From an uncultured Collinsella sp. (GTDB lineage Bacteria; Actinomycetota; Coriobacteriia; Coriobacteriales; Coriobacteriaceae): a DNA stretch of 64,000 nucleotides. The stretch is taken from assembly GCA_900540935.1 (NCBI GenBank), contig UQHW01000003.1:1-64000 (forward strand). The letters are read 5' to 3'. The position numbers and the translations under genes are program-made. A model generated the notes under the pieces. The model ran no database searches, was not told where the DNA came from, and saw only the letters and a list, made by a program, of their open reading frames with translations. Shown piece after piece: positions 1 to 8,916 of this stretch (position 1 is its first letter; every line of letters begins with the position of its first letter).

Positions 1-24
1 AAGCACGGCCTCAAGAAGGAGTAA
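1..24 (+). CDS. 3' end of an upstream gene (partial)
   Basis: The first 24 bases read in frame as KHGLKKE followed by TAA, with a Lys-rich tail typical of a real C-terminus. The rest of the gene lies outside the window, so no function can be given. The terminator hairpin at 163-205 would fit as its transcript end. Confidence 0.4.
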   Translation, partial: KHGLKKE

Positions 25-100
25 CATCGGGACTTGCAGCGACGGACCTCAGGACGCTCTTACACCACGTCTGCGCGCGCGACCGTACCCCCTCTTGCGA

Positions 101-293
101 CGTGCATTTTTGGGAGTATTCAGCATTGGCATGCCCTGAATGAGGTGCAGAACGACTGTTTTAAGTGCCCCCGATGGCGTAATTTGCCATCGGGGGCACT
201 TTTTATGCCGATCGGGCGCTATCTGCGTTCCAAATAGGAGGCTGAGGATGGCGCACGGTGCGCTCCAATGCTGAATACTCCCAAAAATGTACG
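101..293. repeat. Inverted-repeat element, 29-bp arms
   Basis: Positions 101-129 and 265-293 are reverse complements over 29 bases with one mismatch (core GGGAGTATTCAGCATTGG). They enclose a separate perfect hairpin at 163-201. The 193-bp element carries no credible ORF and resembles a MITE or a large transcribed hairpin. The rest of the 25-532 gap holds only this element, the terminator and the operators at 427-480. Confidence 0.7.
163..205 (+). terminator. Rho-independent terminator
   Basis: A perfect 16-bp stem (163-178 with 186-201, AAGTGCCCCCGATGGC) and a 7-nt loop are followed by a T run. It sits inside the 101-293 inverted repeat and probably ends the upstream transcript. The opposite strand also has a short T stretch. 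Confidence 0.85.
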
Positions 294-426
294 TCGGGAC
301 ATGACCCACCTGAGCAAAAGCGCTCAAGTTCGGTGTTCGGGGACGCCAACCAGTCCGCAATACATGCAAGTCACATCCCCAGCAACCGTTGAACGGGCAA
401 AATCTACCGTTCACCCCGTGGTGGTT

Positions 427-480
427 AGGTGAACGTTCACCTTTTGAGGTGCAATGGATTAGTATAGTGAACGTTCACCT
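427..480 (+). promoter_or_regulatory. Two GTGAACGTTCAC operators upstream of uxaC
   Basis: A perfect 16-mer palindrome AGGTGAACGTTCACCT lies at 427-442 and a second GTGAACGTTCACCT at 467-480, just ahead of uxaC. A related partial motif, ACCGTTCACC, lies at about 407-416. The central-CG palindrome resembles LacI-family operators. The same site recurs before other pectin genes in this window. Confidence 0.75.
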
Positions 481-532
481 AAAGGATAACGAGCGCGCCG
501 TGCGCCCGCCTTGCCAGCAAAGGGGCTGTTTG

Positions 533-1960
533 ATGAAAAACTTTATGGACGATCAGGATTTCCTGCTGAGCACCAAGACCGGCGAGGAGCTGTTCCACAA
601 CTTTGCCGAGGGCATGCCCATCGTCGACTATCACTGCCACATTTCTCCTAAGGAGATTTGGGAGGACAAGCGTTTCGAGAACATCACCGAGGTTTGGCTG
701 GGCGGCGACCACTACAAGTGGCGCCTGATGCGTGCCAACGGCGTCGACGAGCGTTTTATCACTGGCGACGCCCCTGCTCGCGAGAAGTTCCAAAAGTGGG
801 CCGAGACCCTGGGTCGCTGCGTTGGCAACCCCGTCTTTGAGTGGAGCCACCTGGAGCTTAAGCGCTACTTTGGCTACGAGGGCGTCCTCAACGGCAAGAC
901 TGCCCAGGAGGTCTGGGACCTTGCCAACGCCAAGCTCGCTGAGGCTAGCTTTACCTGCCGTAACCTGATCAAGCAGTCCAACGTCCGCATGATCTGCACT
1001 ACCGACGACCCCGCCGACAGCTTTGAGTGGCACAAGAAGATTGCCGCCGACGACAGCTTTGACGTTCAGGTCGTTCCCGCCATGCGCCCCGATGCCGCTT
1101 TGCGCATCGAGCGCGGCCAGGAGTTTGCCGACTACTGCAAGCACCTTTCCGAGGTTGCCGGCGTTGAGGTCAGCGACTTTGAGGGCATGAAGGCTGCCAT
1201 TTCCAAGCGCTACGACGTTGCTCACGAGCTGGGCTGCCGCGCCTCCGACCACGCACTCGACTACGTTATGTACGTCCCGGCTACCGCCGACGAGATCGAG
1301 GCTATCTTTGCCAAGGGTCTGGCTGCCGAGCCGCTTACCGAGGAAGAGGTCCTCAAGTACAAGACTGCCTTTATGCAGTTCGTTGCCGGCGAGTATGTCC
1401 GTCTGGGCTGGGCCATGCAGCTGCACTTTGGCTGCAAGCGCGACAACAACCGCGCCATGTTCGCCAAGCTCGGTCCCGACACCGGCTACGACTGCATCTC
1501 CAACTACACGCCGTCCGACCAGCTCGCCGATTTCCTCAACTCCATCCAGGAGACCTGCGGCCTGCCCAAGACCATCCTGTACAGCCTGAACCCCATCGAT
1601 AACACCATGATCGATACCGTCATGGGCTGCTTCCAGGAGGCTCCGACCGCCGGTAAGATCCAGAACGGCTCCGCCTGGTGGTTCAACGACAACGAGGTCG
1701 GCATGCGCGAGCAACTCACGGCTCTGGCTAACGAGGGCGTGCTGGGCAACTTTGTGGGCATGCTTACCGACTCCCGCTCTTTCCTGTCCTATCCGCGCCA
1801 CGAGTACTTCCGTCGCGTGCTGTGCAGCGTGATCGGCGAGTGGGTCGAGCAGGGCAAGTACCCGGCCGACATGGAGCTGCTGGGCAGTATCGTGCGCGAC
1901 ATCAGCTACAACAACGCGGTCCGCTACTTTGGCTTTGATTTGGACACCGTCGAGGCATAA
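533..1960 (+). CDS. uxaC: Glucuronate/galacturonate isomerase (uronate isomerase)
   Basis: Uronate isomerase converts D-galacturonate to D-tagaturonate and D-glucuronate to D-fructuronate in the cytoplasm. The 475-residue product matches the family length, and the amidohydrolase-fold metal motif HCH lies at residues 34-36 in the context VDYHCHIS. An in-frame ATG exists at 389, but translation from there would read through both operators. The ATG at 533, giving MKNFMDDQDF, starts where UxaC proteins normally start. It is the first gene of a uxaC-uxaB-uxaA cluster and is likely repressed through the palindromes at 427-480. Confidence 0.95.
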   Translation: MKNFMDDQDFLLSTKTGEELFHNFAEGMPIVDYHCHISPKEIWEDKRFENITEVWLGGDHYKWRLMRANGVDERFITGDAPAREKFQKWAETLGRCVGNPVFEWSHLELKRYFGYEGVLNGKTAQEVWDLANAKLAEASFTCRNLIKQSNVRMICTTDDPADSFEWHKKIAADDSFDVQVVPAMRPDAALRIERGQEFADYCKHLSEVAGVEVSDFEGMKAAISKRYDVAHELGCRASDHALDYVMYVPATADEIEAIFAKGLAAEPLTEEEVLKYKTAFMQFVAGEYVRLGWAMQLHFGCKRDNNRAMFAKLGPDTGYDCISNYTPSDQLADFLNSIQETCGLPKTILYSLNPIDNTMIDTVMGCFQEAPTAGKIQNGSAWWFNDNEVGMREQLTALANEGVLGNFVGMLTDSRSFLSYPRHEYFRRVLCSVIGEWVEQGKYPADMELLGSIVRDISYNNAVRYFGFDLDTVEA

Positions 1961-1985
1961 GCCTGCATCGAATCACATCGAACTC

Positions 1986-2019
1986 GGGAGCGCCGTTGCC
2001 ACACGCGGCGCCCCCGTTT
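1986..2019 (+). terminator. Weak terminator or attenuator between uxaC and uxaB
   Basis: GGGAGCGCC (1986-1994) can pair with GGCGCCCCC (2007-2015) with one mismatch, followed by GTTTT. It may reduce read-through from uxaC into uxaB. Confidence 0.45.
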
Positions 2020-2056
2020 TGCTTGCACGCTAACAGCTATCTAAGGAGAGACACAG

Positions 2057-3571
2057 ATGGAGAACATCAGCTACGATGCGCTCGAGAAGATCGGTTACAA
2101 GGGCTATCTGCTGCCCAAGGACGCTCCCGAGAAGGTTCTACAGTTTGGCGAGGGCAATTTCCTGCGCGCCTTCGTCGACCGTTTCTTTGACATGGGCAAC
2201 GAGGCCACCGGCTGGAACGGCAAGGTTGTCATGGTGCAGCCCATCAGCGGTGCCTTTGGCTTTGCCGACGGTATCAATGCCCAGGACGACCTGTACACCG
2301 TGCTGGTGCGCGGCAAGGAGAACGGCAACACGGTTGACGAGTCCCGCGTGATCAGCGCCTGCAGCCGCTGCCTTAACCCGTATCGTGAGGACGACTATCG
2401 CGCCATGATGGAGGTCGCCGTCTCCGACGACCTAGAGATCATCGTCTCCAACACCACCGAGGCCGGTATCGCCTATGACCCGTCCTGCAAGGCCGACGAC
2501 ATGCCACCTGCGAGCTTCCCCGCCAAGCTTGCCCAGGTGCTCCACACCCGCTGGGCTGCCGGTAAGCCGGGCGTCATCGTCCTCGCCTGCGAGCTCATCG
2601 ATCACAACGGCGAGGAGTTGCTGCGCATCATGAACCAGTACGTGAGCGACTGGGGCTGGGAGGACGAGTTTGCGCAGTGGATGGCCAACGACTGCACCGT
2701 CTGCACCACGCTCGTCGACACTATCGTCCCCGGCCGCATCCGGGACCCCAAGGAGGCCGCTGCCGTGGCCGAGCGCCTGGGCTACGAGGATCCCTTCCTG
2801 GCCGTGCGCGAGCCCTTCCAGATGTGGGGTATCCAGGGCGACGAGTCGCTTGCCGAGAAGCTTCCCTTCGTAAAGGCCGGCCTGCCGGGCGTCTTTGTTA
2901 CCCCCGATGTCACGCCGTACAAGAAGCGCAAAGTCCGCATCCTCAACGGTGCCCATACCGCCTTTGTTCCGGGCTCTTGGGTTGCCGGCTTTGATATCGT
3001 GCGCGACTGCATGCATGACGAGACTGTTCGCGGCTTCATGAACACCATGCTCTACGACGAGGTCATCCCGACGCTTGCCGCCGACCTGGACGTCGAGGAC
3101 TGCAAGGCCTTTGCTGCCGCCGTCGAGAACCGCTTCGACAACCCGTTTATCGACCACGCGCTGCTCTCCATTTGCCTCAACTCCACCGCCAAATGGCGTG
3201 CTCGCGACCTGCCCACGCTCAAGGACTATGTTGCCGAGACCGGCAACCTGCCCAAGTGCCTGGCGACGAGCCTCGCTACGCTCATTGCCTTCTATACTCA
3301 GGAGCTCGTTGCTCGCGATGGCGATGGCCTGCACCTGCGCCGTGCCGACGGCACCGAGTACACCGCTCAGGACGATGCCTTCGTGCTCGATTTCTACGCC
3401 GCCCACGCCGGTGCAGACGATGCCGAGCTGGTGCACGACGTGCTCACCAATGAGCAAATGTGGGGCGAGGACCTTACGCAGATCACCGGTCTCGAGGAGT
3501 TTGTCGTCAACGCGCTCACCGTCGTGCGTGTCGAGGGCGCCAAGCAGGCCTTCGCCAACGCTCAGGCGTAA
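2057..3571 (+). CDS. uxaB: Tagaturonate reductase (altronate oxidoreductase)
   Basis: This NADH-dependent enzyme reduces D-tagaturonate to D-altronate, the second step of galacturonate breakdown. The 504-residue protein belongs to the polyol/mannitol dehydrogenase family. An N-terminal Rossmann segment reads QFGEGNFLRAFVDRF from residue 29. The substrate-site segment PYKKRKVRILNGAHT lies near residue 287, with the Lys and Asn-Gly-x-His signature of the family. Segments such as VSNTTEAGI and FCSTLVD-like TTLVDTIVPG are closer to UxaB than to fructuronate reductase UxuB, from memory of E. coli UxaB. A GGAGAG ribosome site precedes the ATG. Confidence 0.93.
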   Translation: MENISYDALEKIGYKGYLLPKDAPEKVLQFGEGNFLRAFVDRFFDMGNEATGWNGKVVMVQPISGAFGFADGINAQDDLYTVLVRGKENGNTVDESRVISACSRCLNPYREDDYRAMMEVAVSDDLEIIVSNTTEAGIAYDPSCKADDMPPASFPAKLAQVLHTRWAAGKPGVIVLACELIDHNGEELLRIMNQYVSDWGWEDEFAQWMANDCTVCTTLVDTIVPGRIRDPKEAAAVAERLGYEDPFLAVREPFQMWGIQGDESLAEKLPFVKAGLPGVFVTPDVTPYKKRKVRILNGAHTAFVPGSWVAGFDIVRDCMHDETVRGFMNTMLYDEVIPTLAADLDVEDCKAFAAAVENRFDNPFIDHALLSICLNSTAKWRARDLPTLKDYVAETGNLPKCLATSLATLIAFYTQELVARDGDGLHLRRADGTEYTAQDDAFVLDFYAAHAGADDAELVHDVLTNEQMWGEDLTQITGLEEFVVNALTVVRVEGAKQAFANAQA

Positions 3572-3646
3572 ATTCCCGGTGCAGGCGCCAGACGGCTTGC
3601 CCGCGCCTCGACTTCTGCTCAACCTGTAGGGTTAGGACCATTTGTA

Positions 3647-5131
3647 ATGAACACTATCCAGATCAATCCGGCCGATAACGTGATCGTCGCGCTGTCGCCG
3701 CTTGCCAAGGGCGCCGCCGTCGCGGTTCCCGGGGTGGGCGAGGTCGTTGCCGCGGAGGATATTCCGCAGGGCCACAAGATGGCCGTGCGTGCCATTGCGG
3801 CGGGGGAGGACGTCGTCAAGTACGGTCTTCCTATCGGCCACGTGACGGGCGACATCCAGCCCGGTCAGTGGCTTCATACGCATAACGTCAAGACCAACCT
3901 TTCGGGCGAGGTCGAGTACGCTTACAACCCGACGCATCCGGTTGTTGAGCCGGTTGAGCCCGAGACCTTTATGGGCTTCCGTCGCGCCGACGGTCGCGCC
4001 GCCACGCGCAACGAGCTGTGGATTATCCCCACGGTCGGCTGCGTCAACGAGGTCGCGCGCGCCATGTGCGAGCAGGCTCAGGATCTGGTCGAGGGTTCGC
4101 TGGAGGGCGTTTACTACTTCCCGCATCCCTTTGGCTGTTCCCAGACCGGCGCCGACCACGCCCAGACACGCCGTCTGCTGGTGGCGCTTTCGCGTCACGC
4201 AAACGCTGCGGGTGTGCTGTTCCTATCGCTCGGTTGCGAAAACTGCACGCACCAGCAGGTGCTCGACGAGCTCGGTGACTTCGATCACGAGCGCGTTCGC
4301 TTCCTCACCTGCCAGGATGTAGCCGACGAGCAGGTCGAGGGCCACAAGATCCTGTCCGAGCTGGCCGACCTGGCCAAGCGGGCCAAGCGTGAGCCCATTC
4401 CCGCCTCCGAACTGGTCATTGGCCTTAAGTGCGGTGGCTCTGACGGTCTTTCGGGCATTACCGCCAACCCCACGATCGGTCGCGTGAGCGATATGGTCGT
4501 AGCCCGCGGTGGCACGTCGGTGCTCACCGAGGTGCCCGAGATGTTTGGCGCGGAGAGCATTCTGCTCGATCGTTGCGAGAGCCAGGACGTCTTTGACGCC
4601 GCCTCCGACATGCTCAACGGCTTCAAGGACTACTTCATTAGCCACGGCGAGGTCGTCTATGAGAACCCGAGCCCCGGCAACAAGGATGGCGGCATCACCA
4701 CGCTCGAGGACAAGAGCTGCGGCTGCGTGCAAAAGGGCGGATCTGCCCCCATCGTCGACGTGCTGCCGTACGCCGGTCAGGCTACCAAGCATGGTCTGAA
4801 CATGCTGTGCGGTCCGGGCAACGACATGGTATCCACCACGGCCCTGACGGCTGCCGGCTGCCACGTGATCCTGTTCTCGACCGGCCGCGGCACGCCGTTT
4901 GGTGCGCCGGCGCCTACGCTCAAGGTGTTCACCAACCAGCGCCTGTGCGACCACAAGGCCAACTGGATGGACTTTAACGCCGGTGTGGTGGCTACGGGCG
5001 AGCGTACGCTCGATGAGGCTGCCGGCGATCTGTATCAGCTGGTGCTGGACACGGCGAGCGGCAAGCTTACCAGCGCCGAGCGTCGCGGCTGTCACGAGAT
5101 CAGCATCTGGAAGGACGGCGTCTGCCTGTAG
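3647..5131 (+). CDS. uxaA: Altronate dehydratase
   Basis: The enzyme removes water from D-altronate to give 2-keto-3-deoxygluconate, which the kdgK and eda products in this window can process. The 494-residue protein is the full-length type, with an N-terminal SAF-like domain (about residues 1-95) joined to the galactarate/altronate dehydratase core. Cys-containing motifs GCSQTGADH (near residue 162) and LGCENCTHQQ (near 195), plus a later KSCGCVQKGG, are typical metal or cluster ligands of the family. It lies 75 nt after uxaB and ends the uxa cluster before a strong terminator. Confidence 0.95.
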   Translation: MNTIQINPADNVIVALSPLAKGAAVAVPGVGEVVAAEDIPQGHKMAVRAIAAGEDVVKYGLPIGHVTGDIQPGQWLHTHNVKTNLSGEVEYAYNPTHPVVEPVEPETFMGFRRADGRAATRNELWIIPTVGCVNEVARAMCEQAQDLVEGSLEGVYYFPHPFGCSQTGADHAQTRRLLVALSRHANAAGVLFLSLGCENCTHQQVLDELGDFDHERVRFLTCQDVADEQVEGHKILSELADLAKRAKREPIPASELVIGLKCGGSDGLSGITANPTIGRVSDMVVARGGTSVLTEVPEMFGAESILLDRCESQDVFDAASDMLNGFKDYFISHGEVVYENPSPGNKDGGITTLEDKSCGCVQKGGSAPIVDVLPYAGQATKHGLNMLCGPGNDMVSTTALTAAGCHVILFSTGRGTPFGAPAPTLKVFTNQRLCDHKANWMDFNAGVVATGERTLDEAAGDLYQLVLDTASGKLTSAERRGCHEISIWKDGVCL

Positions 5132-5180
5132 CGATGACACGTTGAGCGCGTGATTGAATAAGCTGCTGCAAAGACTGGGC

Positions 5181-5216
5181 GACCCCGCCGAGGACAATCT
5201 CGGCGGGGTCGTTTTT
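5181..5216 (+). terminator. Rho-independent terminator after uxaA
   Basis: A 12-bp perfect stem GACCCCGCCGAG/CTCGGCGGGGTC with a 6-nt loop is followed by GTTTTTCG. It closes the uxaC-uxaB-uxaA unit. Confidence 0.9.
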
Positions 5217-5290
5217 CGTTTCTCGTTGCGTTGTCGTGCACGGCTTTTTTGGGGAAGGGTGCCCGGCACCTCCCTCATCTCCAGAGAACA

Positions 5291-5463
5291 ATGAACGTTC
5301 ACCTAGTTGTTGCGTGGTGCTGAATCGACTTGATAATCAAAAATGCAGGGATTTTTTCATTTTCAGGCCCGTTCAACGGCAAAAAACGACCGTTCAAGGA
5401 TAATATACAAGTGAACGTTCACCTATTATAAGCAATCGCGCATAATCTAGCTAAACGTTCACC
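5291..5463 (+). promoter_or_regulatory. Operator cluster upstream of the GPH symporter
   Basis: TGAACGTTCACCT lies at 5292-5304, GTGAACGTTCACCT at 5411-5424, and a partial site AAACGTTCACC at 5453-5463. A -10-like GATAAT/TAATAT stretch around 5399-5406 places the middle operator over the likely start of transcription. Apart from this cluster and the terminator at 5181, I see nothing else in the 5132-5541 gap. Confidence 0.7.
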
Positions 5464-5541
5464 CTGAACGGCATGCAGACAGACGTCGGTATGGACTCCA
5501 ATGTCTTGTTCCAAGACAATCGAGAAAAGAGAGGGAGCTCG

Positions 5542-7101
5542 ATGACTAACAAGATCGGTAAAAAGCGCAAGATAACATTCTGGACGCGTCTGGGCTTTGG
5601 TATGGGCGGCATGCTCAACTCTGGTGCCCTGACCTTTACGCACAGCTACATGGTGCTGTTCCTGTCCACGGAGTGCGGCCTGTCTGCAGGTGAGGCTGCG
5701 CTGATTAGCTCGTTTGCCATCTATGTCAACGCCATTCTTTGCCCGCTGATGGGCTTTGTGGCCGATAACTTCTATGCCACCAAGATCGGCCGCATCTTTG
5801 GTCGTCGTCGTTTCTGGATCTTGCTGGCCATCCCGATGATGATCGCCGAGCCGCTCATCTTCGTGGCTACGCCGTTTGGCTTCCCGTACTACTTTGTGCT
5901 GTACCTGATCTACAACGTCGCGTACACGTTCTGCACCGCCAACCTGTCGCCGCTTACCATCGAGATGACCGACGACTTCAAGGAGCGTACGTACCTTACC
6001 GGCTACAAGCATCTCTTTGGTAACGCCGCCGGCTTCCTGATGGCTGCACTCGTCGGCTTTGGCTTTGGCACCTTCGGCGAGACCAACCCGTTCAGCTACT
6101 TCATCATCGCTACGGTCAACGCTTCGGTCATGGCAATCTCGCTGCTCTGCGTGTACCTGTCCACGTGGGAGCACACCCCCGAGGAGGTCGCTCAGGAGAA
6201 GATCGAGAGCGTCGGCGAGGGCATCAAGAAGTTCTTTGTGGACGTTATCTCCACCTTCCGCAACAAGTCCTTCCGCAAGGTCCTGTATGCACAGGTCTCC
6301 ACGAAGCTCGCTGCTGCCTGCTGGTCTGCCTGCCTGTCCTTCTTCATCGTCTACTGCCTGCAGATTCCTAAGTCCTACGAGTCCGTGATGGAGATGCCTG
6401 GCAAGGTCGTCGCTATCGTCTGCACCGCCATCTGGGTTGCCCTCATGGCCAAGAAGGGCTTCCACAAGTCTTGGTACCTCGCAAATGTCGGTTGCGCTGC
6501 GTGCATCATTGCCTACAACTACTTCGCCTTTGGTCAGATCAACGGCACCTCCACGGTCGCCATCGCCATGATCGCCTACCCCATCATCTTCGCCATCTGG
6601 AAGTTCTTCTACGTCGGCTTCCAGTACCTGCCCGATGTTCTGCTCAACTACATCCCCGATGTCGATGAACTCATCACCCTGCGTCGTCGCGAGGGCATCT
6701 ACAGCTCCGCACAGCAGCTCTGCCAGCAGATCGCCCAGGCTATCGCCGTCAACGTGTGGGCTATCGTCCTTGCTGCCTCCGGCTTCATTCAGACCGCCGG
6801 CAATAGCGACGCCGTGACCCAGCCCGCTACCGTGCCTCTGTATATCTGCGGCTACATGATCATCGGCTGCGCCGGCTTCTTCCTGCTTGCGGCCGTCCTT
6901 GCCCGCGGCATCAAGATCGACAAGGAGCAGTGCGACGTCCTTTGCGACGAGATTCACCGAGTCAAGGAGGGTGGCAAGATGGCCGACGTCAAGCCCGAGG
7001 TCAAGGCGCTTTGCGAGGAGCTCTCCGGCTTTAAGTACGAGGACTGCTTTGCCCACAACAACGTTGGCTTCCAGGACGGTAGCGTAACTCCCGCCGAGTA
7101 A
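5542..7101 (+). CDS. GPH-family MFS sugar:cation symporter, probably for (oligo)galacturonides
   Basis: This is a 519-residue multi-pass membrane protein of the glycoside-pentoside-hexuronide cation symporter family. The N-terminal helix with LGFGMGGMLNSGAL and the loop after helix 2-3 containing GFVADN...IGRIFGRRRF match the family's conserved features. The ATG at 5542 follows GAGGGAG, while an upstream in-frame ATG at 5473 would include operator-proximal sequence. It lies between the uronate catabolic genes and cytoplasmic pectin enzymes under the shared operator. This suggests it imports unsaturated or saturated galacturonate oligomers. The substrate is inferred from context only. Confidence 0.85.
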   Translation: MTNKIGKKRKITFWTRLGFGMGGMLNSGALTFTHSYMVLFLSTECGLSAGEAALISSFAIYVNAILCPLMGFVADNFYATKIGRIFGRRRFWILLAIPMMIAEPLIFVATPFGFPYYFVLYLIYNVAYTFCTANLSPLTIEMTDDFKERTYLTGYKHLFGNAAGFLMAALVGFGFGTFGETNPFSYFIIATVNASVMAISLLCVYLSTWEHTPEEVAQEKIESVGEGIKKFFVDVISTFRNKSFRKVLYAQVSTKLAAACWSACLSFFIVYCLQIPKSYESVMEMPGKVVAIVCTAIWVALMAKKGFHKSWYLANVGCAACIIAYNYFAFGQINGTSTVAIAMIAYPIIFAIWKFFYVGFQYLPDVLLNYIPDVDELITLRRREGIYSSAQQLCQQIAQAIAVNVWAIVLAASGFIQTAGNSDAVTQPATVPLYICGYMIIGCAGFFLLAAVLARGIKIDKEQCDVLCDEIHRVKEGGKMADVKPEVKALCEELSGFKYEDCFAHNNVGFQDGSVTPAE

Positions 7102-7124
7102 GGCCGACATATCGTCCAAATCAC

Positions 7125-7169
7125 AGGGCCGTGCCACCGGAATTCCGCCGGCAGGCACGGCCCTTTTTC
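7125..7169 (+). terminator. Rho-independent terminator after the symporter
   Basis: AGGGCCGTGCC (7125-7135) pairs with GGCACGGCCCT (7154-7164), with an inner CCGG stem, and is followed by TTTTT. Confidence 0.88.
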
Positions 7170-7216
7170 AACAGCGTACAATTTGCCTTTAGAGCATCTT
7201 TTTGAGGGAGAAACCC

Positions 7217-8812
7217 ATGGAGACGAACGTTATCTGGCGCAACGCGCGCGCGGCGGTTATCGAGCTTGACGACGGCGGTTACTTTACCTGCGCCGATACG
7301 TGGGAGATCTTTGTCAACGACGAGCCCGCCGGTACCACGAATACGGTCGAGACCTATGTCGACGGCCTGACCCCCGGCAAGCGCAACCTGGTCCGTTTTG
7401 TCTGTGGCGAGCGTGAGCTGAGCGTAGGTGTCACCACGCCGGCTGAGCCCTTTACCATCAACGTTCGCGACTGTGGCGCCAAGGGCGATGCCGAGCATGA
7501 TGACACCACCAACATCCAGGCTGCCATCATGGCTTGCCCCAAGGGTGGCCGCGTGCTGATCCCCGCCGGTAGTTATCGCATCAAGTCTCTCTTCCTTAAG
7601 AGCAATATCAACATCGAGCTCGCCGAGGGAGCGGTGCTGCTGGCCCGCCACGATCGTGCCTCGCTTGCCTACATTCCGGGCACGGTCACGGGCAACGAGG
7701 GCGCCGGGTATGCCGGCACCGATATGCTGCCCCTGGGCCGCTGGGAGGGCGAGAGCTTCTCGACCTACTGCTCTACCTTTACGGGTCTGAGCGTGCACGA
7801 CGTGTGCATCTATGGTCGCGGCGCGATCGACGGTCAGACTGATTTTGCCGAGGACAACTGGTGGAACAAGGACTTTAAGAACATCTTTCGCCCGGAGGAG
7901 GGCCGCGAGGTCGCCCGCCCGCGCATGATCTTCCTATCCGAGTGTGAGAACGTGAGCTTGGCCGGCTTCACCGTGCGCAACAGCCCGGCGTGGAATATCC
8001 ATCCCATCCTGTGCGAGCACGTCGATGCGCTCTGCCTGTCCATCGAGGGCCCCAAGAACTCCCACAACACCGACGGCTTCGATCCCGAGAGCTGCGGTTT
8101 TGTTCGCATCCTTGGTTGTCAGTTCTCAGTGGGTGACGACTGCATCGCCATCAAGAGCGGCAAGCTGGGCATTGAGCCCGAGCTTCGTCCCGCCACGCAC
8201 GACGTGCTGATCTCTCACTGCTACATGCACGATGGTCACGGCGCCGTGGTCCTGGGTTCAGAGGCTGCCGGCGGCATCAAGGACCTTACCGTGAGCAAGT
8301 GCCTCTTTGAGCGCACCGACCGTGGCCTGCGCGTCAAGACCCGCCGCGGGCGCGGCAAGGACGCCGTTAACGAGGGCATCACCTTTGAGCACATTCGCAT
8401 GGACGAGGTGCTCACGCCCTTCGTGGTCAACTCCTTCTACTTCTGTGACAAGGACGGCAAGACCGATTACGTGCAGTCTCGCGAGGCTTTGCCTGTCGAC
8501 GACCGCACGCCCGGCTTTGGTGCCACGACGTTTTGCGATATCGAGGCCACCAACTGCCATGCTGCCGTGGCCTATATCACGGGTCTGCCCGAGAGCAAGG
8601 TGACACGTCTGACGTTCCAAGACGTTCACGTTACCTTTGCCGACGATGCCGAGCCCTTTGTGCCGGCCATGGCCTGTGGTGTGGAGCCGATGGTGCGCCA
8701 GGGCATCATCGCGCAAAACGTCAAGGTACTCGACCTGCAAAATGTGGTTATTGAGGGCCAGGACGGCGAGGAGCTGCAGCTCCAGAACGTCGACAAGGTT
8801 GTCCGTTCCTAA
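7217..8812 (+). CDS. GH28 polygalacturonase/exo-polygalacturonosidase, cytoplasmic
   Basis: This right-handed beta-helix glycoside hydrolase cuts alpha-1,4-galacturonan. The four GH28 active-site motifs appear in order: NTDGFD near residue 284, GDDCIAIKSG near 305, GHG near 340 and RVKTRRGRG near 371. The three catalytic Asp residues are in the first two motifs. Residues 1-90 form an Fn3-like N-terminal domain, as in exo-acting GH28 enzymes. No signal peptide is present, so it should act on imported oligomers. The ATG at 7217 follows GAGGGAG; a TTG 15 bases upstream is less likely. Confidence 0.92.
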   Translation: METNVIWRNARAAVIELDDGGYFTCADTWEIFVNDEPAGTTNTVETYVDGLTPGKRNLVRFVCGERELSVGVTTPAEPFTINVRDCGAKGDAEHDDTTNIQAAIMACPKGGRVLIPAGSYRIKSLFLKSNINIELAEGAVLLARHDRASLAYIPGTVTGNEGAGYAGTDMLPLGRWEGESFSTYCSTFTGLSVHDVCIYGRGAIDGQTDFAEDNWWNKDFKNIFRPEEGREVARPRMIFLSECENVSLAGFTVRNSPAWNIHPILCEHVDALCLSIEGPKNSHNTDGFDPESCGFVRILGCQFSVGDDCIAIKSGKLGIEPELRPATHDVLISHCYMHDGHGAVVLGSEAAGGIKDLTVSKCLFERTDRGLRVKTRRGRGKDAVNEGITFEHIRMDEVLTPFVVNSFYFCDKDGKTDYVQSREALPVDDRTPGFGATTFCDIEATNCHAAVAYITGLPESKVTRLTFQDVHVTFADDAEPFVPAMACGVEPMVRQGIIAQNVKVLDLQNVVIEGQDGEELQLQNVDKVVRS

Positions 8813-8827
8813 CTCAGGTTGATGACC

Positions 8828-8864
8828 AGGGCTGCATTGTCGGATAAATCGGCAATGCAGCCCT
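8828..8864 (+). terminator. Hairpin after the GH28 gene
   Basis: AGGGCTGCATTG (8828-8839) and CAATGCAGCCCT (8853-8864) form a perfect 12-bp stem. The following T run is short (TTATG), so termination may be partial and the next genes may be reached by read-through. Confidence 0.55.
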
Positions 8865-8916
8865 TATGCGATACGGCCATGTGCGATGCGCTACGCATCA
8901 TGGTGAAAGGGAATAC

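Noticed and set aside
34..414. Short frames in the first intergenic region
   Set aside because: They run through the inverted repeats and the terminator hairpin, and lack ribosome sites and recognisable content.
389..532. N-terminal extension of uxaC from ATG 389
   Set aside because: It would translate through both operators, and the added residues do not match uronate isomerases. ATG 533 fits the family start.
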